Source: a virus
Virus record (IMG/VR): IMGVR_UViG_3300042546_000350
Span: 1 to 34,496 of that record
Length of the DNA: 34,496 nucleotides
Reading direction: 5' to 3' (one strand)
Part shown: in pieces, positions 16,403 to 23,742 of the stretch
Layout: every line of letters begins with the position of its first letter
Position numbering within the stretch: position 1 is the stretch's first letter
Position numbers and translations under genes: made by a program
The notes under the pieces: model-generated
Seen by the model: the letters and a program-made list of their open reading frames with translations, nothing else
Database searches by the model: none
Told to the model about the DNA's origin: nothing

Positions 16403-17075
16403 ATTTTTCAATTAATTCTTTAATATGGTTTACTCTTGCGTCTTCTGATTTATTCTTAATAATTTCTTCTTGATTCATGTATTTTTCAAAATTATCAATT
16501 CTTAAAAAATGGTCTGGAGTAATCTTATTATTTTCTAAAACCCATTTATTATTGCACATATTTTTAAATGCATTATTTAATTGGTCTAAACTATAATTAG
16601 TCTTTATAATCTTCTTAAAGTTATTTTCAGTAGTTTTTGACAAAACAGAAAAATTACCTTTTTTAAATCCATTCACTTCTTTTTGGCTATTGAACCACAA
16701 AAGGAATTTACTCACTCTCTCATCAAAAGATATATGTTCTTTTTCTTCTTTTACTTTCTCTTCTTCTTTCTCTTCCTTACCGTTAGTCGGCATGGTAGTC
16801 ATAGGGGTAGTCATAGGGGTAGTCATAGGGGTAGAGCCTAACTCTTCTTTAGTTGCTCTTAACCAACCTTTTACACTTGTTTCAATTTGGTGTCTTTGAC
16901 TTTCGTAACATAGATTTACTATAAAATTTAATTCAACAGGGTCTTCATTTAAAAACTGCTTATTAATAATAGCAGTTAGAAAATCAAGTTTATCTTTATC
17001 ATTTGTCAATTCGTTTAATACATCGAAATAGCTTCGTAAAAAATTAAACGCTCTTCGTTTCGTTTTCTTAATCAT
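16386..17075 (-). CDS. DUF6291-like phage replication protein with PMTT repeat linker
   Basis: A 229-residue protein. The N-terminal about 65 residues (AFNFLRSYFDVLNELTND, FLNEDPVELNF) match the DUF6291-type domain seen in phage replication proteins. A linker has a PMTT repeat (about 85-96) followed by a highly charged Lys/Glu stretch. The C-terminal part resembles the DnaD/helicase-loader style (NNFKKIIKTNYSLDQL..., TPDHFLRIDNFEKYM). A strong Shine-Dalgarno (AGGAGG, 6 nt before the ATG at 17075) selects this start over the TTG at 17081. It precedes the helicase gene, consistent with a helicase loader. Confidence 0.75.
   Translation of the reverse strand: MIKKTKRRAFNFLRSYFDVLNELTNDKDKLDFLTAIINKQFLNEDPVELNFIVNLCYESQRHQIETSVKGWLRATKEELGSTPMTTPMTTPMTTMPTNGKEEKEEEKVKEEKEHISFDERVSKFLLWFNSQKEVNGFKKGNFSVLSKTTENNFKKIIKTNYSLDQLNNAFKNMCNNKWVLENNKITPDHFLRIDNFEKYMNQEEIIKNKSEDARVNHIKELIEKYGTVK
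16794..16835. repeat. 12-bp in-frame tandem repeat
   Basis: Three perfect copies of GGTAGTCATAGG (16794-16829) plus a partial fourth. They encode the PMTT linker repeats of the replication protein; copy-number changes would keep the reading frame. Confidence 0.9.
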
Positions 17076-17382
17076 TTTCAACCTCCTCTCTCACGTAAAA
17101 GCAATTATTAAAACCTTTTAAATCTCCAGTTAAACACAACATAGCATCTTTTGAATTTAACCATTCTTTACCTCCAAAAACAGAAATAAATCTAATCAAT
17201 GAGTTTTCTGCAATTAATGCTTCTTTTTTAGTTTTATAGGTTTTCAATATTATAAACTCATCAAAATTTTTAATTAATTTATGTTTTGAAACTCTATTTT
17301 CTACATTAGAACTACATCCAATATAAATTGGTTTTTTATCTTTAATTAAGATATAAACAGAAAAATTTTTTATTGTTTTCAT
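17068..17382 (-). CDS. GIY-YIG nuclease
   Basis: A 104-residue single-domain nuclease: VYILI (9-13), YIGCS (20-24), Arg30, His34, and Glu59 in LIAENSLIRF, the order of the GIY-YIG catalytic core. The family includes homing endonucleases and UvrC-like repair enzymes. With no DNA-binding domain attached, it may be a small free-standing homing-type enzyme or a phage repair nuclease. It overlaps its neighbours by 4 and 8 nt, so it is embedded in the operon. Confidence 0.85.
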   Translation of the reverse strand: MKTIKNFSVYILIKDKKPIYIGCSSNVENRVSKHKLIKNFDEFIILKTYKTKKEALIAENSLIRFISVFGGKEWLNSKDAMLCLTGDLKGFNNCFYVREEVEND

Positions 17383-17603
17383 AGCTGACCTAATAAAGAA
17401 ATTTGTTTTTTTAACTCTTTTGATAATTTTATAGCAGTTTGTTTACTGATACAAATATGATGTTGATTAGTTATTAAATCATCATCTTCAAAATCTCTAA
17501 TTAAAATAAATACTTCATCATAATCATTTGCGTAAAGTTGTAAAGCAACTTCAAATGTTTCACTTCTTTCTGTTCCACCGAACAATAATTTTGTATTTTC
17601 CAT
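17379..17603 (-). CDS. 74-residue conserved-looking phage protein
   Basis: Starts MENTKLLFGGTERSETFEVALQLYAND; ends SKELKKQISLLGQL. The pattern of a strand-rich first half and a TAIKLSKELKKQI helix is familiar from replication regions of Bacteroidota phages, without known function. First gene after the structured intergenic region at 17640-17751; ATGA overlap with the GIY-YIG gene. Confidence 0.6.
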   Translation of the reverse strand: MENTKLLFGGTERSETFEVALQLYANDYDEVFILIRDFEDDDLITNQHHICISKQTAIKLSKELKKQISLLGQL

Positions 17604-17639
17604 ATGTACTACGTATTTTATTTAAAAACACGCAAAAAT

Positions 17640-17751
17640 TAAATTAAAAAAGCCAAGCTAATAGGTGCGTGAGATAACCTATTAAGCCTGACTTATTTGT
17701 TGTTGTTATAAAATTTCTTTGGAAGTTCTCACGCTTCGTTATGCAAATATA
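17640..17751 (-). ncRNA. Structured leader or small RNA candidate
   Basis: The 158-bp gap between the helicase-methyltransferase and the 74-residue gene holds a -7 box (TATATTTG, 17751-17744), then, in transcript order, GCGTGAGA (17734-17727), a hairpin with arms 17687-17677 and 17666-17657, and a U6 run (17651-17646). The hairpin loop carries TCTCACGC (17674-17667), fully complementary to the upstream GCGTGAGA, so a pseudoknot or an alternative fold is possible. It reads either as a short RNA with its own terminator or as an attenuator for the downstream operon. Inferred from complementarity only. Confidence 0.5.
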
Positions 17752-17761
17752 GTAATATTAT

Positions 17762-19942
17762 TTAGAATAAAGTTAATGTACTATTTTTTTCTGCAATACA
17801 ATCTGAATGATTCTTAGCATTAATTTTAAAGTAAGATTCTTTTAACTCAATTGATATACTTTTACGATTCATTTTTAATGCACAAAAACCCTCGCTACCA
17901 ATACCACCAAAAGGACTTAATACAGTTTCACCCTCATTTGAGTATAAATGTAATATTCTTTCAATTGTATCTAACTGCAAAGGGCATATATGTTTTTCGT
18001 CATTTCCATCACGTCCAGAACGATATTGTAAAGTTCTTGAATAATCGATATCATACCAAACTGGAGAAGCGTATTTTTGCCATAAATCAACAGGCAAATA
18101 ATCACTTTTACTTTGGTCTTTATCTTGGTGAGTAATTGGAATTAAATTTTCTCCTTCATTTCTAAAAAATAAAATATAGTCAGGAATACCTACTCTAGTC
18201 ATTGAACTATCTTTTTTAATAGTTTTATGTAATAAACCTAGCGCCTTAGTACGTTGCATTTCAGTTACTGGATTTTTCCAAATAGTAGCACGTGAATGAT
18301 AAATAAATCCTTGTTCTTGAAACCATTGAGTTATCATTCCTGAAAAGTCACGTAATCCAATATATCCCTCTTTACCTTTTTGTATTGGTAAGTCCATGCA
18401 GTGAATAGCGCAAATACGACCATCCTTAAGAACTCTTTTTAATTCAGGAATAAGGTATTTAAAATGTTGTTCAAACTGTTTATAGTCGCTTACATTCCCC
18501 ATATCCTCTTCTTTATCTGAGTAAACATACAATTCAGCAAATGGAGGTGAAAAAACAACTATATCAGCTTTATTGTCTTCGATCTTTTTAATCTCTGCAA
18601 CACAATCACCATTTAATAAATGATAGTTTTCTGTTTTAATTTCTTTATTGTTAATCATAACTTTACTTTTATTTGCTTTATAATTTTGTTCTGCTGAATA
18701 TTTAGCCATTTCTTTTATCATTTCAAAATGTCTTTCTTGTTTCTCTAAAATTGTTGATCTAACATTAATTTGAGATTCAGGTATTAAAATATGAACTGTA
18801 ACTTTTTCTTTTTGACCAAACCTATAACAACGTCTAACTGCTTGATAAAATGCCTCAAACTTGAAATCATAACTCATAAAAATCATTTGATTGCAGTTTT
18901 GATAATTCATACCGAATGATGCGATAGATGTTTTTGTAATTAAAGTTTTAAATTCATTATTTGCAAATCCATTTAAATACTTTGCTTTATATTCAGGTTT
19001 ATCGGAACCTTGTACATTTATAGCATTATCTAATTTTTTGGCTATTAAATCTGTTTCTGTATTTTTTAATCCCCAAATTAACCATTGTTTATCATTTTGA
19101 TTAACTAATTCAATTGTTTTTTCAATTCTTAAATCAAATGAACGATTTAAATCTTTATGTAAGTCAGTAGCACTTACTGCAACATCACCAAATAAAGTAT
19201 TTGTATTATTTTCAACTGGAATAATATGCTCTATAAATTCAATTTCAGGTAAATCATAACCATCATTATTAAACCCTAGTGTTTTTGGATTATCACAAGC
19301 CATCGACCATGTAGATACATATTTCCAGAATGGGTCTTTTGCGTGTTTTCTTAATCTCCATTTACTTGTTTCTCCTCCATCATGTACAAAGTACATAGCT
19401 AACATTTCAAGATAAGACATAGCACCTAAAAATTGGCTATGATTACCTAACTCCATATGGTCATTTGGTGAAGGTGTAGCAGTACAAGCTAACTTATAAG
19501 GTGTTCCTTTAAAACTATCAATAATTAATTGGCTCGTTTTACCTGAATTATTTTTAAGAATTGAACTTTCATCTAATACTACTCCGATATATTTTGAAGT
19601 GTCAATATTAGATAACTGGTCATAATTTAAAACTTCAATATTTAAGTTGCTTATTCCAAACTTTGAAAACTCTTTTTTAGTTTGCTCAACAACTGCTAAT
19701 GAAGTAAGTACTAATACATTTCCCTTTGTTTGTTTAACAACTTGTGATGCCCATTCTAATTGCATTAAAGTTTTACCTAAACCACAATCAAAAAATAAAG
19801 CAAATCTACCTTTACTTAAAGCCGTTTTAACTGCATACTTTTGAAAATCAAATAGGTTTTCATTTAATTCATTTTCATCAATATCAAATCCACTTGATAT
19901 GAATGTTTTTTTCTTAGTTTCTAAAAATTCCTTGTATTGCAT
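17762..19942 (-). CDS. SNF2-like helicase fused to a beta-class DNA methyltransferase
   Basis: A 726-residue two-domain protein. The helicase domain (about 30-400) has motif Q-like FDFQKYAV, motif I DCGLGKT (52-58), motif II LDESS (123-127), motif III TATPSP (154-159), and motif VI QAVRRCYRFGQ (367-377). The methyltransferase domain (about 438-726) has motif IV SPPF (465-468) before motif I LSPFGGIGSEG (675-685) and ISIEL, the permuted order of beta-class N6-adenine/N4-cytosine enzymes. It may modify phage DNA against host restriction, with the helicase moving along or opening DNA. No restriction nuclease motif was seen. A possible near-consensus -7 box lies in the short spacer upstream. Confidence 0.88.
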   Translation of the reverse strand: MQYKEFLETKKKTFISSGFDIDENELNENLFDFQKYAVKTALSKGRFALFFDCGLGKTLMQLEWASQVVKQTKGNVLVLTSLAVVEQTKKEFSKFGISNLNIEVLNYDQLSNIDTSKYIGVVLDESSILKNNSGKTSQLIIDSFKGTPYKLACTATPSPNDHMELGNHSQFLGAMSYLEMLAMYFVHDGGETSKWRLRKHAKDPFWKYVSTWSMACDNPKTLGFNNDGYDLPEIEFIEHIIPVENNTNTLFGDVAVSATDLHKDLNRSFDLRIEKTIELVNQNDKQWLIWGLKNTETDLIAKKLDNAINVQGSDKPEYKAKYLNGFANNEFKTLITKTSIASFGMNYQNCNQMIFMSYDFKFEAFYQAVRRCYRFGQKEKVTVHILIPESQINVRSTILEKQERHFEMIKEMAKYSAEQNYKANKSKVMINNKEIKTENYHLLNGDCVAEIKKIEDNKADIVVFSPPFAELYVYSDKEEDMGNVSDYKQFEQHFKYLIPELKRVLKDGRICAIHCMDLPIQKGKEGYIGLRDFSGMITQWFQEQGFIYHSRATIWKNPVTEMQRTKALGLLHKTIKKDSSMTRVGIPDYILFFRNEGENLIPITHQDKDQSKSDYLPVDLWQKYASPVWYDIDYSRTLQYRSGRDGNDEKHICPLQLDTIERILHLYSNEGETVLSPFGGIGSEGFCALKMNRKSISIELKESYFKINAKNHSDCIAEKNSTLTLF

Positions 19943-19980
19943 ATTTCTATTTTTTTGTAAATGTAAATAAATTAAATTAA

Positions 19981-20358
19981 TTACAAACTATTTTTAAGAT
20001 TATTTACTTCACTTTTTAATTTTTCTAAGTATAGAATAAAATCCATTGCTTCTTGTTTTGCGTGTTCTATCCAATCTAATGTACTTAAATCGGTTCTATC
20101 TAATGTTGTATTGTATTTCTTTATTCCAACCTCTGAACGTTGTTTAAACTGGTTAATAATACTTTCAACTATTGAATCTTTAATATAAGTTTCGCTTGTT
20201 TCTTCATGTAGTTCAAACTGTTCATAATCCCATGTTGTACCGTAGTAACCAATTTTATAGGTTATAATGCTACTTTCTATAACTGTTCCAACAAATGATT
20301 CTTTATTTTGTTTAGTTACTTTTACCTTAATAGGCATCGTTTTTGAAATTGCTATCAT
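19981..20358 (-). CDS. MazG-like nucleotide pyrophosphohydrolase candidate
   Basis: A 125-residue protein. The N-terminal 50 residues look like a small beta barrel (VKVTKQNKESFVGTVIESS). The C-terminal half has NQFKQRSEVGIKKYNTTLD and WIEHAKQEAMDFILYLEKLK, the QRs..G..KY...HA..E.mD...Yle pattern of a widespread phage protein related to the all-alpha NTP pyrophosphohydrolases. Likely in nucleotide metabolism, but the catalytic set is not certain. ATGA overlap with the gene before it. Confidence 0.65.
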   Translation of the reverse strand: MIAISKTMPIKVKVTKQNKESFVGTVIESSIITYKIGYYGTTWDYEQFELHEETSETYIKDSIVESIINQFKQRSEVGIKKYNTTLDRTDLSTLDWIEHAKQEAMDFILYLEKLKSEVNNLKNSL

Positions 20359-20546
20359 AATTTATTTATTTCGTTTTTTACTTCATTCCAATACGCTATA
20401 TTTTCGCCAGTATGGTCTTCTATGTTTTCTATAACTTCATCACAACATATTAATGCACATTGTTTAGCTTGCTCCCATGTAATATTCATATCTTTAGTAT
20501 TATAAAATGAATAAAATAGAATCACTGCTTTTTCTTGTGGTTTCAT
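20355..20546 (-). CDS. 63-residue phage hypothetical protein
   Basis: MKPQEKAVILFYSF... ending AYWNEVKNEINKL; all-helical, with a Cys-rich ALICCDEVIENI segment. This short pattern (A..A...C.E.I......YW..V..EI) recurs in phages of this group as a protein of unknown function. 4-nt overlaps on both sides. Confidence 0.6.
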   Translation of the reverse strand: MKPQEKAVILFYSFYNTKDMNITWEQAKQCALICCDEVIENIEDHTGENIAYWNEVKNEINKL

Positions 20547-20830
20547 TTGTCTTCTGTTATTATTAAATGATCTATAAAAAATTGTTTTAGTGCTATGTAC
20601 ATTTCACTTTGTTGGTCAATCGCTTCCACCGAAGCAGAACCTATTAAAACGTTATCAGTGTTTCTGAATTTCTTCATTAATGTTCTAGCATTGTTTACCA
20701 TATGTTTGTCAAATATATCACGTCTAATATTTGTATTATCAATTAGGTCTTCAAGTACATCGCTTATAAAAGGTAACAGTATTGACGTTGCAACTAGTTT
20801 TTGATTTAAACTTAGATTTTTATTATTCAT
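20543..20830 (-). CDS. 95-residue helical hypothetical protein
   Basis: MNNKNLSLNQKLVATSILLPF... ending DHLIITEDK. Hydrophobic patches are mixed with charged residues; no clear membrane segment or motif. It overlaps the HNH gene upstream by 8 nt and the next gene by 4 nt. Confidence 0.55.
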   Translation of the reverse strand: MNNKNLSLNQKLVATSILLPFISDVLEDLIDNTNIRRDIFDKHMVNNARTLMKKFRNTDNVLIGSASVEAIDQQSEMYIALKQFFIDHLIITEDK

Positions 20831-21356
20831 TTTGTATTTCTTTTAATTTATTAATATATGCTAAATGTGCCTCTTCTTCAGTTTTAAATAATCCAATATG
20901 AATATTTTTTTTATTTATTTGAATTCTTGAAATCCATTTTTTACATTGTATATGATATATAACACCTGTGTATTTTGATGTTTTAATTTTTAATAATTTA
21001 CCTTTAGAACAATTTTCTCTATGAGTTATTAATTGTAAATTTTTTAAACAATTATTTAATTTATTATTATCAATATGGTCAACAACTAATTTTTCATTAT
21101 TACTTGGTATATAATTAAGAAATGTAATTGCAACTAATTTATGAATATTAATAGTTTTAGATTTAAAATTTAAAGATAGTCCTACTGAATAATAACCACT
21201 TGAATCTATTCCAGGTTTTAAAATTTTTGAATTACTATTTCTAACAGTTCCATTTCCAGCAATCCATTTTTTTGGTAAACTTTTAACGTTTCCTAAATTA
21301 CTAACTTGATATAAACCCTCATAACCAGGTATATCTTTAAATACTTCTTTTTGCAT
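20823..21356 (-). CDS. NUMOD4-HNH-AP2 homing-type endonuclease (copy 1)
   Basis: A 177-residue protein: NUMOD4 (FKDIPGYEGLYQVSNLGNVKS, about 5-25, of which IPGYEGLYQVSNLG is diagnostic), an HNH core with VVDHIDNNKLNNCLKNL followed by THREN, and a C-terminal AP2-like DNA-binding segment (KYTGVIYHIQCKKWISRI, HIGLFKTEEEAHLAY). Such stand-alone endonucleases are selfish elements common in phages. It is paralogous to the gene at 22819-23310. Its ATG lies in a GTTATGC context at the end of a 100-nt structured leader. Confidence 0.88.
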   Translation of the reverse strand: MQKEVFKDIPGYEGLYQVSNLGNVKSLPKKWIAGNGTVRNSNSKILKPGIDSSGYYSVGLSLNFKSKTINIHKLVAITFLNYIPSNNEKLVVDHIDNNKLNNCLKNLQLITHRENCSKGKLLKIKTSKYTGVIYHIQCKKWISRIQINKKNIHIGLFKTEEEAHLAYINKLKEIQNE

Positions 21357-21460
21357 AACTTTGCGTTTAAATAATTGCGTTTAAAAATGAATAGGGAAAT
21401 CGTAAACGCTTCGACTTATCAATAGGCTAATTACCTCCTATCTATCCCTATACAAATATA
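21357..21460 (-). promoter_or_regulatory. Promoter and structured leader upstream of the HNH gene
   Basis: A -7 box TATATTTG (21460-21453) is followed by a roughly 90-nt untranslated stretch with several complementary segments: ATAGGGA near its start with TCCCTAT about 50 nt later, ATAGG/CCTAT within GATAGGAGGTAATTAGCCTAT, and two AAACGCAA copies just before the ATG. It contains GGAGG far from any start codon. Possible regulatory RNA leader; no known riboswitch recognised. Confidence 0.45.
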
Positions 21461-21466
21461 CAAAAA

Positions 21467-21700
21467 TTATTTTAGTTTATAATATTGTATAACTTGTTCT
21501 TTGTTTTCAAACTTGATTACTTCAAATTTGTTTAATTCGTAGTTGAATTTTACCGTAGATAAATCGTTTAATGTCCTTTCAATTTCACATTCAATACAGA
21601 CTTTACAAGTTCCTTTGTCTGCTTTTAATTGATACTTTCTATTGTCTATATCAAATTTATCTAAGGTTAGTAATTCTTTACAGTTAAAGCATTTCTTCAT
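21467..21700 (-). CDS. 77-residue zinc-finger-like protein
   Basis: Starts MKKCFNCKELLTLDKF and contains KVCIEC, giving a CxxC...CxxC pair set (Cys4/7 and about 35/38), plausibly one zinc site. The rest is Lys/Glu-rich. One-base TAATG overlap with the 44-codon gene upstream. Unknown role. Confidence 0.6.
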   Translation of the reverse strand: MKKCFNCKELLTLDKFDIDNRKYQLKADKGTCKVCIECEIERTLNDLSTVKFNYELNKFEVIKFENKEQVIQYYKLK

Positions 21701-21834
21701 TAGTCGTTTTCTTCGTTAACATACCAACCACAACACTTTTTACTTACTGCAAATGCTTTAAAATCCTTTCTAAAGAATCTTTGCTTTCTAATCATTGCTT
21801 TTGACCAGTCTTTAATTATTATCCTTTTTCGCAT
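21700..21834 (-). CDS. 44-residue basic protein
   Basis: ORF MRKRIIIKDWSKAMIRKQ... ending VNEENDD-like acidic tail (last residues EEND). Strongly basic N-terminal half with a CC pair (KKCCGW). It overlaps its upstream neighbour by 23 nt and the downstream ATG by one base, which supports it as a real operon gene. Unknown function. Confidence 0.5.
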   Translation of the reverse strand: MRKRIIIKDWSKAMIRKQRFFRKDFKAFAVSKKCCGWYVNEEND

Positions 21835-22048
21835 CTCTAACAAAATTAAAATAACGTTCTTCTTTTTCAAGATCTTCTACCGTATCAGAAACATTAACTT
21901 TTGAATTAATAAAGCTATCGTTTTTAGGCTTTAAATAATCATCTGTTAACTGCTTCATTTCACGCTTTACGCTTATTGTTTCTACAACCATCCAAGCTAT
22001 TACCGTTGCTAGTGCAATTATTGTTACTGCTAATAAATACATTTTCAT
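21812..22048 (-). CDS. 78-residue single-pass membrane protein
   Basis: Residues 4-25 (LLAVTIIALATVIAWMVVE) form one membrane segment at the N-terminus, followed by a basic turn and an acidic soluble tail of about 50 residues. Probably inner-membrane anchored. ATGA overlap with the upstream gene. No family recognised; a host take-over or exclusion role is possible but unsupported. Confidence 0.6.
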   Translation of the reverse strand: MKMYLLAVTIIALATVIAWMVVETISVKREMKQLTDDYLKPKNDSFINSKVNVSDTVEDLEKEERYFNFVRDAKKDNN

Positions 22049-22290
22049 TTTACTTGTTTTAAAAATTCTTTTACTTTGTTTAAATTCTCTTTTTTAAAGT
22101 CTATATGCCTATTCAACCATAAATTCAAAGATGTGTTACACATATTAAATTCGTTTATTAGCATTTTAGAGATTATTCTACGACCTTTCTCACCTTTAGC
22201 GACATATTGACTTTCTAATAAATAAATACTTTCTCTAATAGCTTTATTCTCGTTTCTTGTTTCTTCGCTTATTCCACCGTTTTTTGTCAT
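22045..22290 (-). CDS. 81-residue helical protein, possible DNA-binding
   Basis: MTKNGGISEETRNENKAIRE... with RRIISKMLINEFNMCNTSLNLWLN, which could be a helix-turn-helix, then a Lys-rich C-terminal helix. Starts in a TAATG overlap and ends in an ATGA overlap. Function uncertain. Confidence 0.55.
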   Translation of the reverse strand: MTKNGGISEETRNENKAIRESIYLLESQYVAKGEKGRRIISKMLINEFNMCNTSLNLWLNRHIDFKKENLNKVKEFLKQVK

Positions 22291-22460
22291 TACTTACTAT
22301 GTTTTATTTTCATTAATCTATCGTACAAACTACTATTAAAATTACCTGACTGCTCCCACCATAACTGAGCAACTGATTTAGTAACTCCATTGTTTTTAGG
22401 AATGTAAACGTTTTCACTCCAATCTGCTTTTTTTACTGTTTTAGTTTTAAATAGTTTCAT
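22290..22460 (-). CDS. 56-residue hypothetical protein
   Basis: ORF MKLFKTKTVKKADWSENVY... ending LMKIKHSK with a central SVAQLWWEQSGN. It starts just after the stop of the DnaA-like gene and its stop shares one base with the next ATG (TAATG). The two-Trp motif is distinctive but I do not recognise the family. Confidence 0.55.
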   Translation of the reverse strand: MKLFKTKTVKKADWSENVYIPKNNGVTKSVAQLWWEQSGNFNSSLYDRLMKIKHSK

Positions 22461-22463
22461 GAT

Positions 22464-22826
22464 CTAAAATTTAGTTCCGTTAATAAATGTATTTTTTAAG
22501 TCGGTGTTTAGTTCATACGTAACCTCTGTAAAGTATTTATCGTTATAGCCTTTATAGTTGTCAATGCTTCTTACTGCGTGTAATACAGTGGCATGATTTT
22601 TACCACCACAAATATCGCCTATTTCTTGAAGTGTTAATTTAGTATTCTTTTTTAAATACCAACAAATTAATTGACGTTTAAATACCAATTCTTTTTTTCG
22701 GTTAACTACACAAATACTATATTTTTCGATTAACTCTTTAACTCTTGCTAATGCTTGACTAGTGTATTTTGCATCATCTGTAAGCATCATTATTCTGTAA
22801 TTCGCTGGTAACATAAATTTATACAT
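22464..22826 (-). CDS. Protein with DnaA domain IV-like DNA-binding module
   Basis: A 120-residue protein. Residues about 50-90 carry RQLICWYLKKNTKLTLQEIG and GGKNHATVLHAV, close to the DnaA domain IV signature (GGRDHSTVLHA) that reads DnaA boxes through a helix-turn-helix. The AAA+ domain of DnaA is absent. It may bind host- or phage-encoded DnaA boxes to start phage replication or divert host initiation. The gene overlaps the HNH endonuclease gene by 8 nt. Confidence 0.85.
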   Translation of the reverse strand: MYKFMLPANYRIMMLTDDAKYTSQALARVKELIEKYSICVVNRKKELVFKRQLICWYLKKNTKLTLQEIGDICGGKNHATVLHAVRSIDNYKGYNDKYFTEVTYELNTDLKNTFINGTKF

Positions 22827-23310
22827 TTTCTATTTCTTTTAATTTATTTTGGTACGCTATACTTGCCTCTAATTCTGTTTTATAACCTCCTAAATGATAT
22901 CTTTTTCCATCTATTAAAATTCTAGATATCCATTTATTATTCCATTTATCAAAACAAACTCCTTTATATTGACTAACATAGTTTGTTCTATTTCTTCGTG
23001 AATTTTCTCTATTAGTTATTAATCTAAGGTTTTCAACTCTATTATCTGTTTTAATTTCGTTTATATGGTCTACAACTAAAGTATATTTATTAGGTACATG
23101 ATTTAAAAAAGCCATTGCTACTAATTTATGAACATCAAAAGATTTACCTTTAGAATCTTTATTTAGTTTAACAATATAATAACCATGAATATTTAAATGT
23201 ATTCTTTTTATTATTTCTTTATTAAACCACAAACTTTTAACTCTACCTAAATTGCTAACCTGGTATGTTGTTTCATAACCAGGTATAGCTTTCCAAATTT
23301 CATTATACAT
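22819..23310 (-). CDS. NUMOD4-HNH-AP2 homing-type endonuclease (copy 2)
   Basis: A 163-residue protein: NUMOD4 (IWKAIPGYETTYQVSNLG), HNH core (VVDHINEIKTDNRVENL, TNREN), then AP2-like SQYKGVCFDKWNNKW and YHLGGYKTELEASIAY. Paralogue of 20823-21356 with the same three-part layout. It is wedged between two small genes with 8-nt overlaps on both sides, so it has been absorbed into the operon without breaking its neighbours. Confidence 0.88.
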   Translation of the reverse strand: MYNEIWKAIPGYETTYQVSNLGRVKSLWFNKEIIKRIHLNIHGYYIVKLNKDSKGKSFDVHKLVAMAFLNHVPNKYTLVVDHINEIKTDNRVENLRLITNRENSRRNRTNYVSQYKGVCFDKWNNKWISRILIDGKRYHLGGYKTELEASIAYQNKLKEIENV

Positions 23311-23488
23311 CTTTACTTTCTTTTAGTTCTTTTAAATCTTTGATAAATTCTTTTGTCGCTATTATTAAGGCTCTATATTTTAATCTAGTTTCTGATTCTG
23401 AAATATGAGTACAATTCTTTATTTCATTCTCATAAGTTTTAATTCGTTTTTCGTATTGGTTAATTAACCAGTCTTCGTTAAATCTCAT
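23303..23488 (-). CDS. 61-residue coiled-coil hypothetical protein
   Basis: MRFNEDWLINQYEKRIKTYENEI... ending LKELKESKDV; almost entirely charged helix. Overlaps the upstream gene by 11 nt and the HNH gene by 8 nt. Unknown. Confidence 0.55.
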   Translation of the reverse strand: MRFNEDWLINQYEKRIKTYENEIKNCTHISESETRLKYRALIIATKEFIKDLKELKESKDV

Positions 23489-23687
23489 AATATGGCTTTA
23501 TTTGTTCTACAATCATCTGTACTAATTCATCTAAATCCCTTTCTAATAATGAAATAATGTTTTGGTCACTACCATCTAAATAAATAGCGAATATTTCAAC
23601 GTGGTCAATATCTCCGTAGTTGCTTTGTTCTACTTCAAACTCAATTTCTAATTCTACTTCTTTAAAATTTACTGTTCTGTTTTGCAT
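23478..23687 (-). CDS. 69-residue acidic hypothetical protein
   Basis: MQNRTVNFKEVELEIEFEVEQ... ending QIKPYYEI. Beta-rich first half (alternating Val/Glu) and acidic helix at the end. This type is common in phage early regions. No defined role. Confidence 0.55.
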   Translation of the reverse strand: MQNRTVNFKEVELEIEFEVEQSNYGDIDHVEIFAIYLDGSDQNIISLLERDLDELVQMIVEQIKPYYEI

Positions 23688-23742
23688 AATTTCTAATTTT
23701 TAGTTTTGTTAAATGTGCGTTACAGTCGCACCCCTGGTCTTT

